From positions 62,001 through 126,000 of the forward strand of contig NZ_WIXM01000004.1 of assembly GCF_010993965.1 (NCBI RefSeq): 64,000 nt of DNA. The letters run 5' to 3'. The notes below the pieces were generated by a model. The model saw nothing but the letters and a program-made list of their open reading frames with translations, did no database searches and had not been told where the DNA came from. The position numbers and the translations under genes are program-made. Positions 9,301-17,355 of the stretch are shown piece after piece; the stretch's first letter is position 1, and each line of letters opens with the position of its first letter. This DNA comes from Gracilibacillus sp. YIM 98692. Its GTDB lineage: Bacteria > Bacillota > Bacilli > Bacillales > Amphibacillaceae.

Positions 9301-10013
9301 AAGAAGTGGAGCTTGGATTGCCTTCCAAAAAAGACGGAGAATTAGAGTATAAGCCTATTTCTGAAGCTGATATCAAAAGCAGACTATCAAAAGAAATACC
9401 GGTATTACAAGTTGGTGCAGACCTTATTCACAAAACTTATAAAAATACGCCAAATGTTTTGGTCGTTACCATCAAGGCTAAGAAAAAAGGAAATTGTTCA
9501 CAGGAGAAAGAGTCTAAAGAAGGCTCTTTTTCTACTTCTATTCAAAAAATCCCTTTTTCCATTGTTCAAGAGTTTCTCGGGATTGCAAAATATTTCTCGG
9601 ATTACTACTCCACCGAAGTTCATGGCGATATCTATTTTGATACACATGAGGAGACATTTTCTCTTCACATCCCTACCCAACACGCACATACATTTTGGGT
9701 AGAACCCAGGGAAAGTGATGAAGAAATTCTCACGAGAATGATGGAAAATCGAGATGAAATGAAAGTAATGGAGATTCATTCACATCATGTCATGCCAGCT
9801 GTACCATCTGATCAAGATGATGAAAGTGAAGTTTTTCCGATACTTTATACTATTGTAGGAAGAATCAATCAATTTTTTCCGGACATAAGCGTTCGTACTT
9901 ATGATATGAAGAATCAGCAGCATATCAAGATTAACCCATTTTCCGTTTTTGAAAACCCTCTATATACGTATCCTACTAACGATTCCTTGGATGCCGTGGA
10001 GGTGATTTCATGA
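6399..10013 (+). CDS. JAMM/MPN-type peptidase gene, split by a group II intron (exons 6399-6432 and 9097-10013)
   Basis: Exon 1 begins at the ATG after AGGAGGAATGAAAG and encodes MKDAKQTDIFG. Removing the intron at GTGCG (6433) to AC (9096) joins it in frame to exon 2 (LFGIEDEYAKKKEEE), giving a 316-residue protein. The N-terminal part is a charged helix. The C-terminal domain has the JAMM zinc motif H-x-H-x7-S-x2-D (H239, H241, S249, D252), with an upstream Glu in STEVHGDIYF as the likely catalytic acid. JAMM enzymes cut isopeptide bonds or ubiquitin-like tails. The last codons overlap the ThiF gene by four bases, so the two are translationally coupled. The pair resembles the JAB and ThiF members of PRTRC-type plasmid cassettes. 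Confidence 0.75.
6433..9096 (+). mobile_element. Group II intron inserted in the JAMM-peptidase gene
   Basis: The left end GTGCG matches the group II 5' consensus. The right end follows a domain V hairpin at about 9015-9047 (CCGTATGCAG and CTGCACGTACGG around a GAAA loop) and a domain VI stem ending CTTACCTATCGTCAC. It carries a reverse transcriptase/HNH reading frame (7188-8985). Excision at these ends restores the host frame exactly, which supports the boundaries. About 750 bases of ribozyme domains I-III precede the reading frame. Splicing would be needed to make the JAMM protein, and the maturase frame is broken, so splicing may be impaired unless another maturase helps. Confidence 0.85.
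7188..8985 (+). pseudogene. ltrA: Group II intron reverse transcriptase/maturase with HNH domain, frameshifted
   Basis: The frame opens near 7188, where an ATC follows AAAGGAGAG; the first standard start is a TTG at 7245. It encodes the reverse transcriptase N-terminus (GTDGLTIKDIQ, then RRTYIPKPNGDERPLGIPT) and stops at 7673. The rest resumes in another frame at about 7675 with LYCVDMDIKGFFDNVNH, then the catalytic YADD box (RYADDFKII), the maturase domain, and an HNH nuclease (CAITGIPL, then HCHHKKPREFGGND and NLIIVHKDIHKLIH). One extra A in the AAAA run near 7667 explains the break; dropping it gives a continuous frame. So the protein is either recently inactivated or hit by a sequencing error. 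Confidence 0.85.
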
Positions 10014-10879
10014 TTGATCTTCTACGATATAAAAAATATCTACCCTATCGATCCGTATACCCTTTTATCATTGTAATAGGTACAGGTGGTACAGGTGGTT
10101 ATCTTGTGCAACATATCGCACAAATGATGTCCACTTTTAACGTGCAAGGCCAGCTACTTGTCGCAGACCCTGATATTGTGGAAGAGAAAAACTTAAAAAA
10201 TCAATTATTCACGAAGAGAGATATTGGTAAAAAGAAAGCAAATGTCCTAGCTGACCGCTATCGTAGAGCGTATCAAATACCTATTCGCAGTTATAGTGAA
10301 GGCTATATCGAGGACGTGGAGTCATTAAAGAATCTCTTCAACTTAGATTATCTAGGTGTTGGAATCCATTCCTATCATACCTTGTACCTTCCTGTTATTA
10401 TCGGTGCAGTTGATAATAATTTTACTAGACAAGTTATACACCAATTTTTTGAAAGTACAAGCAGATGTTTATACATCGATGTAGGAAATGAATCCGCTAC
10501 TGTTCCTTCTGATTACCCAGAAAGGCGGAAAGAAGAATGGACACAGCAAGAGCGCCAAGCTTATGATGAATCAGGTTGGATTGGTCAAGTGATATGTGGC
10601 TTGAAATTCGATGGTGAAACGATCCTTCCACCAGTGGGAGAAGTGTTTCCTGATGTCTTAGCTGACAAAGACGATATAGCACCATCGCAAATTAGTTGCT
10701 CCGATTTAACGGCTAGCGACCCACAACGTGTTTTAACAAATAAGATGGCTTCTATGAGTGTTTTACCTTATCTCAATAGTTTTATGGAGGAAGGTGTATT
10801 ATATCACTCTATAACGTTTTTTAACGCCCAAAAAGGCTATATAAATAGTCAAGAGATACCTAATAAGCGAGAAGAATAA
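10010..10879 (+). CDS. ThiF/E1-like adenylyltransferase, PRTRC-type
   Basis: A 289-residue protein with the ThiF/MoeB/E1 nucleotide-binding fold: GTGGTGG at residues 24-30, then D-x-D-x-V-x4-NL-x2-Q at about 53-65 (DPDIVEEKNLKNQ). A late Cys in ISCSDLTASDPQR is a candidate for thioester chemistry. Family members activate the C-terminus of a ubiquitin-like or sulphur-carrier protein by adenylation. The ATG overlaps the stop of the JAMM gene (ATGA). E1-like plus JAMM-like enzymes side by side suggest conjugation and removal of a small modifier, but no clear modifier with a C-terminal glycine is visible here. Confidence 0.8.
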   Translation: MIDLLRYKKYLPYRSVYPFIIVIGTGGTGGYLVQHIAQMMSTFNVQGQLLVADPDIVEEKNLKNQLFTKRDIGKKKANVLADRYRRAYQIPIRSYSEGYIEDVESLKNLFNLDYLGVGIHSYHTLYLPVIIGAVDNNFTRQVIHQFFESTSRCLYIDVGNESATVPSDYPERRKEEWTQQERQAYDESGWIGQVICGLKFDGETILPPVGEVFPDVLADKDDIAPSQISCSDLTASDPQRVLTNKMASMSVLPYLNSFMEEGVLYHSITFFNAQKGYINSQEIPNKREE

Positions 10880-10895
10880 TTCTTCTCGCTTTACT
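10863..10895 (+). terminator. Terminator after the ThiF-like gene
   Basis: AGCGAGAAGAA pairs with TTCTTCTCGCT around a four-base loop and a T-rich tail follows. It overlaps the stop codon and would end the main operon transcript before the broken gene that follows. Confidence 0.75.
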
Positions 10896-10916
10896 AATAG
10901 TAGAAGAGGTATTCCT

Positions 10917-11213
10917 GTGCATCTAACAAATCAAGAAAAAATAAGACTACTAGATAGGTATATCGTAAGAATATTGAAGGACAACGGCATACAGGTGCTT
11001 GTTTATCGGAGTAGCACAACCAACTCGATTTAACTTAAATTCGATTATGGTGTATGCCATTCTATGCGAATAAGCGATCATAAAGGAAAAAAACAGTATG
11101 CTTATCGTTATCATATTAGATTAGATTTAGATCAATCTTCTATTTTCTACAGAAATGGATATCCTTGCTATAATGCTTGTGTAGCAGATACTAAGCTAAT
11201 TGATACTTGCTGA
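10917..11213 (+). pseudogene. Broken hypothetical gene with internal TAA
   Basis: A GTG after AAGAGG opens a frame VHLTNQEKIRLLDRYIVRIL that meets TAA at 11031-11033. The same frame continues sensibly (LKFDYGVCHSMRISDHKGK, then QSSIFYRNGYPCYNAC) to TGA at 11211-11213. Without the stop it would be about 98 residues. No family recognised. It is probably the decayed last gene of the JAMM/ThiF cassette; programmed readthrough is possible but nothing supports it. Confidence 0.5.
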
Positions 11214-11489
11214 GGGGGGTACTTTTACTCCTGTAACCCTTGGTCTTTGTAAAGCTCGAGTTCGACAGTAAATAGGTACAAATCTAAAATCCTGTGATAG
11301 AGAGGCTTTATTTATTCAAGGATTCTAAGATGTAGTGCCTGTTTTCTCACTTCTTTTTCATAGGCTATCAATTTATTATTTAAAATGCATAATTTTAATA
11401 ATTATTTTGCGTGAACAAAAGATAGAGGATCACACATATTAGACTTACTAAATGTGTGATCCTTTTATCTATTTAACAAATGTTAGCAA

Positions 11490-11676
11490 TAGGTAAGCCT
11501 TTTGAAGTCATCTCCAGATTTTCACCTGTTTCGTGCCGAACGTGCTAGTATCCCAGCATCCAGCGGTCCATCTTCCGATGTATAATAGATTATAAGTTCT
11601 TCGTTACTTTTAGACGTGAGATGTTTCTACCTTTACGATGTACAAGTCGATGAATGTCTTTATGAAGAATGCTGCA
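11490..11676 (-). pseudogene. Remnant 3' end of a second group II intron
   Basis: Read on the minus strand, 11676-11590 encodes SILHKDIHRLVHRKGRNIS and ends at a stop, closely matching the tail of the HNH domain in the intact intron (VHKDIHKLIH). Next, 11580-11490 resembles group II domains V and VI and ends GGCTTACCTAT, as the intact intron does. Everything upstream is missing, so this is a fossil in the opposite orientation, from a related but not identical intron. Confidence 0.65.
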
Positions 11677-12229
11677 AGTTTGTGAAAAATAGTAATGTTT
11701 ATTTGGAGGTATTTTAAGGGGGAAAATTCAATAATTAGATGAATCAGACGCTACTAGTTTTTTCTAATTATTTATACAAGACTTTTACACGACAATAATA
11801 GTTTTCCATTAAGGACGCAAAAATGGAGTAAGGGTCATAAAAAATATAGATATTCACCGAGTTCCATTGTTCCACTGTATTTAAGAAGGGAACCTATCAA
11901 TTTACGTCTTTTGATATGTCCCTTATATGAGCTCTCTTAGTTTACTGTAAATACTATAAAACTGAATACAGTTATCTAGGATTTAAAGAAACAAAAAAAC
12001 GGATAACTTTACATTGAATACTATAAAGTCATCCGATATGACTAGTTAAGATAACTGCTTTTTTCTGCTGAGACCCCATTTAGGAGGAATTTGGCATGGG
12101 AAAAATAAAAATCGAAGTAACGCTTAATGTAAGGGATTCTTACACATTGGTACAGCAAAATTAACAAAAGGAGATTTAAGAATCACTTTCCCGCAATAAT
12201 ACGATAATTAAAAAGGCGGTAGATCAATA

Positions 12230-12285
12230 AAAAATAAACTGTGAAGTGAGAGTCTATGCACTCTCACTTACACAGTTTATAGTCT
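12230..12285 (-). terminator. Terminator of the protease/partner operon
   Basis: ATAAACTGTG and AGTGAGAGT pair with ACTCTCACT and ACAGTTTAT. On the minus strand a T-rich tail follows, 16 bases beyond the stop of the gene at 12301. Confidence 0.8.
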
Positions 12286-12300
12286 TACCTAGTGATTTCT

Positions 12301-12888
12301 TTATTCTCCTAAAGCTTGATTTAGTTTTGTGAGAAACTCATTTCGAGGTAAATTATTATCTTCAAAGATATTTTTGTATTTTTTTACATTAGTAACAGCT
12401 CGCATCTTATTTTCTTTTTCTTCAAAAATATTTGGTTGTATTCCATCATAGTAATGAGGCTTTCCTTGGGCTGCGTTAAAAAGAAAGAATACGTAAGAAT
12501 CTTCAGCGTTAACATTTGATTTAAGAGGTTTGGACTTACCTTTGTAATTTCCTCCCTGTACCGATACAAAAATCTGTTCTCCTTGTTGAACATCTCCTTT
12601 TAGTACTTGGGTTACATTCACTTTATATTCGGTACCTGGAATAACCTCTGCACTTTCTTCTTTTGGATTTTGCGGATCCCTTCTTAGATTAACACCTCTT
12701 CCGTCATCCTCAACAGTACCCTTAACTATTACAGGGGAAGTAGCAAGTTTTTCAATATTAGAAGCAACTGCTTCAGATTCGGTTACATGTACTGAATTTG
12801 TATATAATGAGAATAATCCATAAGCTAACATTACAAACAACAAGACAAACAAGGCGGGATACATAAAACGTTGAACTTTCATTATCAT
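12301..12888 (-). CDS. Membrane-anchored hypothetical protein paired with a secreted zinc protease
   Basis: A 195-residue protein with one N-terminal membrane segment (about residues 9-30, MYPALFVLLFVMLAYGLF) and an extracellular domain of about 160 residues. The middle (GTVEDDGRGVNL, then VTQVLKGDVQQGEQIFV) has the look of small beta-rich secreted domains found beside matrixin-like proteases, but I cannot name the family. The start follows GAAGGAGG. It begins 15 bases after the protease gene ends, so the two are one operon. It may be a chaperone, inhibitor or partner of the protease; that is inferred from order. Confidence 0.6.
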   Translation of the reverse strand: MIMKVQRFMYPALFVLLFVMLAYGLFSLYTNSVHVTESEAVASNIEKLATSPVIVKGTVEDDGRGVNLRRDPQNPKEESAEVIPGTEYKVNVTQVLKGDVQQGEQIFVSVQGGNYKGKSKPLKSNVNAEDSYVFFLFNAAQGKPHYYDGIQPNIFEEKENKMRAVTNVKKYKNIFEDNNLPRNEFLTKLNQALGE

Positions 12889-12903
12889 TTTAAAGTCCTC
12901 CTT

Positions 12904-13491
12904 CTATGGATACAATGAATTTATACCAGCTAAATCATCACTTGTTGGAGCAGAAATGGCATCAACATAAGGATCACGCATAACCGCATAATAATCACTA
13001 TGCCCTAATCCCAAAAAATGACCATGTTCATGCATAGCAACAGTAATGCGATCGCTATCATCATAGGTACCAGAAGTGCCAGGTTGTCCAAGTGATGTTT
13101 CATTTAATCCTGCATCGGCGCTACTTATGTAGTCTGATGTACCGAAATTTTTACAGTAAACAAAAGCCCTTCCAAGCGTATTCGAATTTTCTTGAAAAAC
13201 TCCAAATGTATTAGGGGTTGATAAATTATAATCATAAGACATGTTAATCTTACTTGTAGCGTTATTCCATTTAACAACTGATTCAGCATGTATATTTCTC
13301 CAATCAGAAGACGTATCTGAAGTATACTTATATTCAACACTTGTTGGATTTTCCCAAACGCACCCCATATCTCCATCATCATTGTATGCATATGCCGTAT
13401 AAACGCCAATATTCATGATGATAAGAAAGGATAGAACAGACAAATAAAATATACGTTTCACTTTTAGACTCATGTAAAATATTGTTTGCAT
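12904..13491 (-). CDS. Secreted matrixin-like (metzincin) zinc metalloprotease
   Basis: A 195-residue protein with a signal peptide (hydrophobic core about residues 14-30, ending YTAYA). The zinc-binding motif HEHGHFLGLGH at residues 154-164 fits HExxHxxGxxH, and AVMRD at about 169-173 fits the Met-turn. These two define metzincins such as the M10 matrixins. It should be exported and cut proteins outside the cell. It is small, with no propeptide or extra domains visible. The start follows GGAGG at good spacing. Confidence 0.8.
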   Translation of the reverse strand: MQTIFYMSLKVKRIFYLSVLSFLIIMNIGVYTAYAYNDDGDMGCVWENPTSVEYKYTSDTSSDWRNIHAESVVKWNNATSKINMSYDYNLSTPNTFGVFQENSNTLGRAFVYCKNFGTSDYISSADAGLNETSLGQPGTSGTYDDSDRITVAMHEHGHFLGLGHSDYYAVMRDPYVDAISAPTSDDLAGINSLYP

Positions 13492-13803
13492 AGGTCATAC
13501 CTCCACATATTTTTGATAGCGGTTCCAAAAATAATATAAACTTAGGTATCAATGACAAAATTAGTGCTTATGTAATAAAAACACCTCCTCAAAATATAAG
13601 TTTTTGGAAATTAATCGAACTTTATATCTATCATTCTACCATTTAATCCATATTTTACAATAGATTAGAGAAAGGAAACTAATTACTTCTTAATGTATAT
13701 ACCTGAGCACATTTAACTAAGGCTTGATCAAGAACAGGATGAACCTCTTATTTTACCAACGAAATATTTCCATTGAATAATCGATCAGCAATACGAATTG
13801 TGA

Positions 13804-13943
13804 TACAATAAACACTATATAGATTTAATTTTATTTTATAGCCAACCTATGAAGGAAGGCGAACTAAATATAAAGCACATTTCTTTGAAGTGATTATCAC
13901 CTTGCGGTGAAAGCTTCATTTGAAAGAAGTGTGCTTTTTTTGC
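13804..13943 (+). ncRNA. Possible orphan leader or small RNA ending in a strong terminator
   Basis: An extended -10 (TGATACAAT, 13801-13809) is followed by AGCCAACC, AAGGAAGGC and then a hairpin (AAAGCACATTTCTTT with AAAGAAGTGTGCTTT, 13872-13937) and seven T's. The order mimics the plasmid's operon leaders, but no plus-strand gene follows; the next gene is on the other strand. It may be a leader stranded by loss of its gene, or a short RNA of about 130 bases. Confidence 0.35.
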
Positions 13944-13995
13944 GCTTTAAAAATATTTTATAAGGAGAGATTAAGCTTTAGATGCTAATGACAGA

Positions 13996-14229
13996 CTATG
14001 AATCACCTAAATAATCTCTTTTGAAATCAGTAAAAACCTTAATTATAGGCTTTAATTCTTCTAAATTCATACTAGGGTACTTTTCAGATAGAATAGAAAT
14101 AATATTCCCTAAATCACTAGATAATTCGTGGTAAATGTCATTATCGGTACACTCTAATTCTTTTAAATTTCCCAATCTATTATTTAATTCTTTAGCGTAT
14201 GCTTGTATTATTTTCTCCTCCTTTTCCAA
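13996..14229 (-). CDS. Small hypothetical protein
   Basis: A 77-residue, probably helical protein starting with TTG after AAAGGAGAC. No membrane segment, signal or known motif is visible. Its neighbours on the same strand are a lipoprotein and secreted proteins. Function unknown. Confidence 0.55.
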   Translation of the reverse strand: MEKEEKIIQAYAKELNNRLGNLKELECTDNDIYHELSSDLGNIISILSEKYPSMNLEELKPIIKVFTDFKRDYLGDS

Positions 14230-14508
14230 ACTAATGTCTCCTTTACATAAGTTATATATACCTTTCTTTTATTCACGTTAATACTATTGTTTGTATTTTG
14301 ATCGGAAATACCAGGAAATTTCACAACTAACTTTATTTGATTTATGTAGGAAAGTCCATCAAAGATGCTCTTTTCACCCAATACGGCTAACCATCTATAA
14401 AAATTATAGTTTTTTCACCTTCTCTAAAATTTTTCATCTCTGTTATTACGTTTGATTCGGTTGTTCCTGTATTTAATTTAACTCTTGCTACCCGTTACTG
14501 AAACAAGA
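14230..14508. other. Intergenic remnant
   Basis: No intact gene. On the minus strand, scattered pieces such as VITEMKNFREGEKTIIFIDG and VKFPGISDQN occur in different frames with stops, suggesting a decayed gene, but the match is too weak to name. Confidence 0.3.
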
Positions 14509-14898
14509 TTATCTTGATTTAAGTTCTTTTCCAGTTATAATTTCAAATAAAACTTCTGAATTTTCCTTTGATAAACGAACATAATAGTCATTACTTTGGT
14601 TGATGATTTCTAACATATCTCCACTTGGTGTAACCCAAATATCATAATTATTTAATCGGTAATGTGGAAGAGGCATATCCCTGTGTGTATCTGTATCCCA
14701 ATTAACATTGTTAAAGATATCAATTATCATACGCACTTTATCTTCGTCTTCAACCTCATTTATTAATTGGAAATCATCGTTATTTTCTACACGTTCCTTA
14801 ACAGTAAGGGTTGAGTCGCTATTAAAATCAACTACATCCTGTTGATTACATCCCACAACACCCAATATTAAGAATACAATGAACATACACTTCTTCAT
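14509..14898 (-). CDS. Small lipoprotein
   Basis: A 129-residue protein with a lipoprotein signal (hydrophobic core, then lipobox GVVGC with Cys at about 17), so it should be lipid-anchored on the outer face of the membrane. The rest is an acidic domain with no family I recognise. The start follows AAGGGGG. Confidence 0.7.
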   Translation of the reverse strand: MKKCMFIVFLILGVVGCNQQDVVDFNSDSTLTVKERVENNDDFQLINEVEDEDKVRMIIDIFNNVNWDTDTHRDMPLPHYRLNNYDIWVTPSGDMLEIINQSNDYYVRLSKENSEVLFEIITGKELKSR

Positions 14899-15129
14899 AT
14901 AAAATTACCCCCTTTTTATATTAGACGGATTCAATAACAAAACGGTTTCATCTGTTCTTGTACTAAACTGCTTCTTATATATAGTATCCGTTTCAAAATA
15001 TTGATATGATGCACCCTTTATCATTGTTTACATGTAACCATAGATAAGCGTCTAAGGACTTACTTGGAGTCTCTATGGGCATCATTGGTCTTGAAATGAA
15101 TAAAGACAACGAATACCACGCTTGCCATC
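14899..15129. other. Gene-free stretch upstream of the structured region
   Basis: AT-rich with several -10-like hexamers (for example TAGTAT near 14985) but no gene. It may hold the promoter of the structured RNA candidate and that of the lipoprotein gene on the other strand. Confidence 0.4.
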
Positions 15130-15735
15130 TTTTTGATTTACTTGTGCGCCACCTAAAATGTAAGGTGAAAACCTCGCCACCCTTGACTTTGTTTGCGGTC
15201 GTGGTTATGAGTCCTTTGGACGGATGGCAAAAATTTCAGCCTTTTTGGCTCCATCCGCACAGACAGCGTACCACGACCGATCACTTCTTAGCTTTCAATG
15301 GTCGGGACCCTGCACCCAACCACCGAAAGCTAAGAAGTGGCACGTCAGTCAAGAGCAAAGCAGCTATGCTGTGGCTTTATTAAGCAATACCTAACAAGTG
15401 GATCTAGCCATGTCATATGTGGCTCTATTTTATGGAATTGCTGACTCAAAAAGGGCAAAGGTGGATCAAATATTCATGAAAGGCTGCAGCCGTTGTTTCA
15501 TCAGGCATGCAAGCCTATCATACCTATCCCTCCAAGCAAAGTCCTATCTTTGTTTACGTAGAAAACTATAATTACTTACTAAATATAATAAGTAAACAAA
15601 GTTAGAAAATAGGCTGTTTTTGTTTCGTTATTTACTATGAATACGGTCAAAAATCATACTACATATAAATGCGGTTTCCTGACTCGACCCCTATAGGGAG
15701 AGACACTAAAGTGATCTCTCCTCTTTTATTTATGC
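15130..15735 (+). ncRNA. Candidate large structured RNA
   Basis: This gene-free stretch is visibly richer in GC than its surroundings and packed with nested inverted repeats. GGTCGTGGT (15197-15205) pairs with ACCACGACC (15270-15278). Inside it are GTCC-ttt-GGAC (15211-15221) and CGGATGG/CCATCCG (15221-15257), the latter enclosing GCC/GGC, which makes a three-way junction. Next comes a perfect 15-base stem (15282-15296 with 15325-15339). Further small hairpins follow, and a terminator (GGAGAGA/TCTCTCC, 15697-15721, then TCTTTT) closes it on the plus strand. A 102-codon frame at 15075-15383 crosses it with a passable GGAG site, but its content looks non-coding. I cannot assign a known RNA family; a transposon-end fragment is an alternative. 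Confidence 0.45.
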
Positions 15736-15775
15736 AACTTACCAAAAGAACTACTCTTAATGAAAATTTGTGGTT

Positions 15776-16639
15776 TCACTCTTGTACCATCACATAAAAG
15801 TTTTCAACAGACGCAAAACTCGCATGAATATGATCTCGATTCACATTATTACGTTCCATTACCATTGCAATCATAATCTGAGCAATCATTTGACGTTCAT
15901 GTTCCAATATATCGTTACTTACATACATGCGAATAATATACTCTGTTGTATCTTCCCTCGGTACACGTATAATGGTTACTTCCCCTGCTTGTGGTTCTCT
16001 GTCCTCGATAGAAGACCAATACCCTAGTAACCATGTTTCTGCATTCTGTGATAAGTGGTCTGCAGCTAAATAATGTTGTGGAGTAATAAATTCATAGGTT
16101 CCTATATTGGCCAATAATCCCGTGTCCAATACTGGCTCCTCATCTAAATGGCGTTTTTCCCTTTCATCTAAAAAAGCTTGTTTTGCCCCTAGATAAGCAA
16201 CATCTAATCCTATTTGTTTCAAGAGCGGTCTAATATTTTCATATTTTGTAACCATATCCATAATGAATATATGCATTTCCTCTGTGGTAATAATTTCTTC
16301 TAACTCTTCTCCTGTTAAATTATAAATAATATCTGGAATTTGCTCCGTTATAAATCCATGATGCTGCTTTAACCATTCATCCTTCATTACTCCTATTTCT
16401 TCATTATTTAAAAACTCCTGGACTATAAAATATCCATTGAAATACTGAGACTTGGTAATGCTGAACAAGGATTCTTCTAATTGTTCTAATTCCTTTTCTA
16501 AGATGATTTCTCCTAGCTTATTGAAGTAAAACTGGAACATGATAATAAACTCTCTATTAAAATCATCATTATTTTGAAAATGGGATTCTAACTTATTGTG
16601 TGTGTATTCCATTAGTTCACTTTTGGTTATAATGCTCAT
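15776..16639 (-). CDS. Hypothetical protein, last gene of an unknown three-gene operon
   Basis: A 287-residue acidic protein with no signal, membrane segment or motif I recognise. It starts with an ATG that overlaps the stop of the lipoprotein gene (ATGA), after AAAAGGAG, so the two are translationally coupled. Function unknown; the coupling suggests it works with the lipoprotein or helps express it. Confidence 0.65.
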   Translation of the reverse strand: MSIITKSELMEYTHNKLESHFQNNDDFNREFIIMFQFYFNKLGEIILEKELEQLEESLFSITKSQYFNGYFIVQEFLNNEEIGVMKDEWLKQHHGFITEQIPDIIYNLTGEELEEIITTEEMHIFIMDMVTKYENIRPLLKQIGLDVAYLGAKQAFLDEREKRHLDEEPVLDTGLLANIGTYEFITPQHYLAADHLSQNAETWLLGYWSSIEDREPQAGEVTIIRVPREDTTEYIIRMYVSNDILEHERQMIAQIMIAMVMERNNVNRDHIHASFASVENFYVMVQE

Positions 16640-17355
16640 TGATTTTGCAACTCCTTTTCATCTAGTATCCCTTTTTGTTCTTCTTCAAAAGAAGGCGACG
16701 GACCATCATCATGAAATTTCCACGAACCGTCTTCATACTTAATGGTGCTAATATAATATAATTCATCATCTCCATCTCTAACCAACCGATAATAATACCC
16801 CTCTTGTCGATTTTCCGTGAACCCTATATCCGTAATTAAATATTCACCTCCTTTTCTCCCCTTTTCTTCAAACATGCTTTGCAATGTATTAAACACAACC
16901 GTTGCTTGCTCTAGGTTATCTGGGAACTGTTCTTTCATTTGAGTTGATCCATGGTTTTGTACAAAACGGAAATACGTTTGAGCATCAATCTCTCCATTTT
17001 GAAATAGGAATATAACTTTACTAGCATATTTGGCAAATTCTTCAGGATCTGTGAAGGCGTCTGTCTCCTCTACCTCTAAATCTGTTATCACTTTTTTGGT
17101 TTCTACTTGGTTTGCTGCAGCTGCTTCTTCTAATATCTCTTTTGCAGGTTCATTTGTCTCTTGAATAGATGTTCCTTTCTTATATCCTTCCCTAACTTTA
17201 TTACTTCTTCCTGATTCTTGGACTTGTTCAGACTTCTCATTACTCATCATTTTTTCAGTGTTTTCTACTACAGCATCAGAACAACCTATCAAAAAAATAG
17301 GGATGACTATACCAGCACCACATATCCTTTGCCACCTTTTCATCTCAGACTTCAC
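16636..17355 (-). CDS. Lipoprotein, middle gene of an unknown operon
   Basis: A 239-residue protein with a short basic N-terminus, a hydrophobic core and lipobox FLIGC, so it is probably lipid-anchored outside the cell. An Asn/Glu/Lys-rich linker (about 28-80) precedes a globular domain of some 140 residues with tandem aromatic stretches (EGYYYRLVRDGDDELYYIST). The start could be the GTG at 17353-17355, overlapping the previous gene, or the ATG at 17341-17343; the second gives a cleaner signal peptide. Function unknown. Confidence 0.65.
   Translation of the reverse strand: MKSEMKRWQRICGAGIVIPIFLIGCSDAVVENTEKMMSNEKSEQVQESGRSNKVREGYKKGTSIQETNEPAKEILEEAAAANQVETKKVITDLEVEETDAFTDPEEFAKYASKVIFLFQNGEIDAQTYFRFVQNHGSTQMKEQFPDNLEQATVVFNTLQSMFEEKGRKGGEYLITDIGFTENRQEGYYYRLVRDGDDELYYISTIKYEDGSWKFHDDGPSPSFEEEQKGILDEKELQNQ

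Larger units (their letters stand above)
11214..12300. other. Gene-poor remnant region
   Basis: No convincing full gene. It holds a hairpin with T-rich flanks at 11430-11472 (GGATCACACATAT/ATGTGTGATCC, able to terminate in both directions), a dead group II intron tail on the minus strand (11490-11676), and an orphan minus-strand terminator at 11990-12037 (CGGATGACTTTA/TAAAGTTATCCG plus seven T's). A 22-codon frame at 12096-12164 follows a good AGGAGG site but looks like a gene stub. Confidence 0.7.

Noticed and set aside
15075-15383. A 102-codon plus-strand frame with a passable GGAG site
   Set aside because: It crosses the strongest inverted repeats in the window and its product has no family-like features, so a structured RNA is the better reading; listed as an alternative within that feature.
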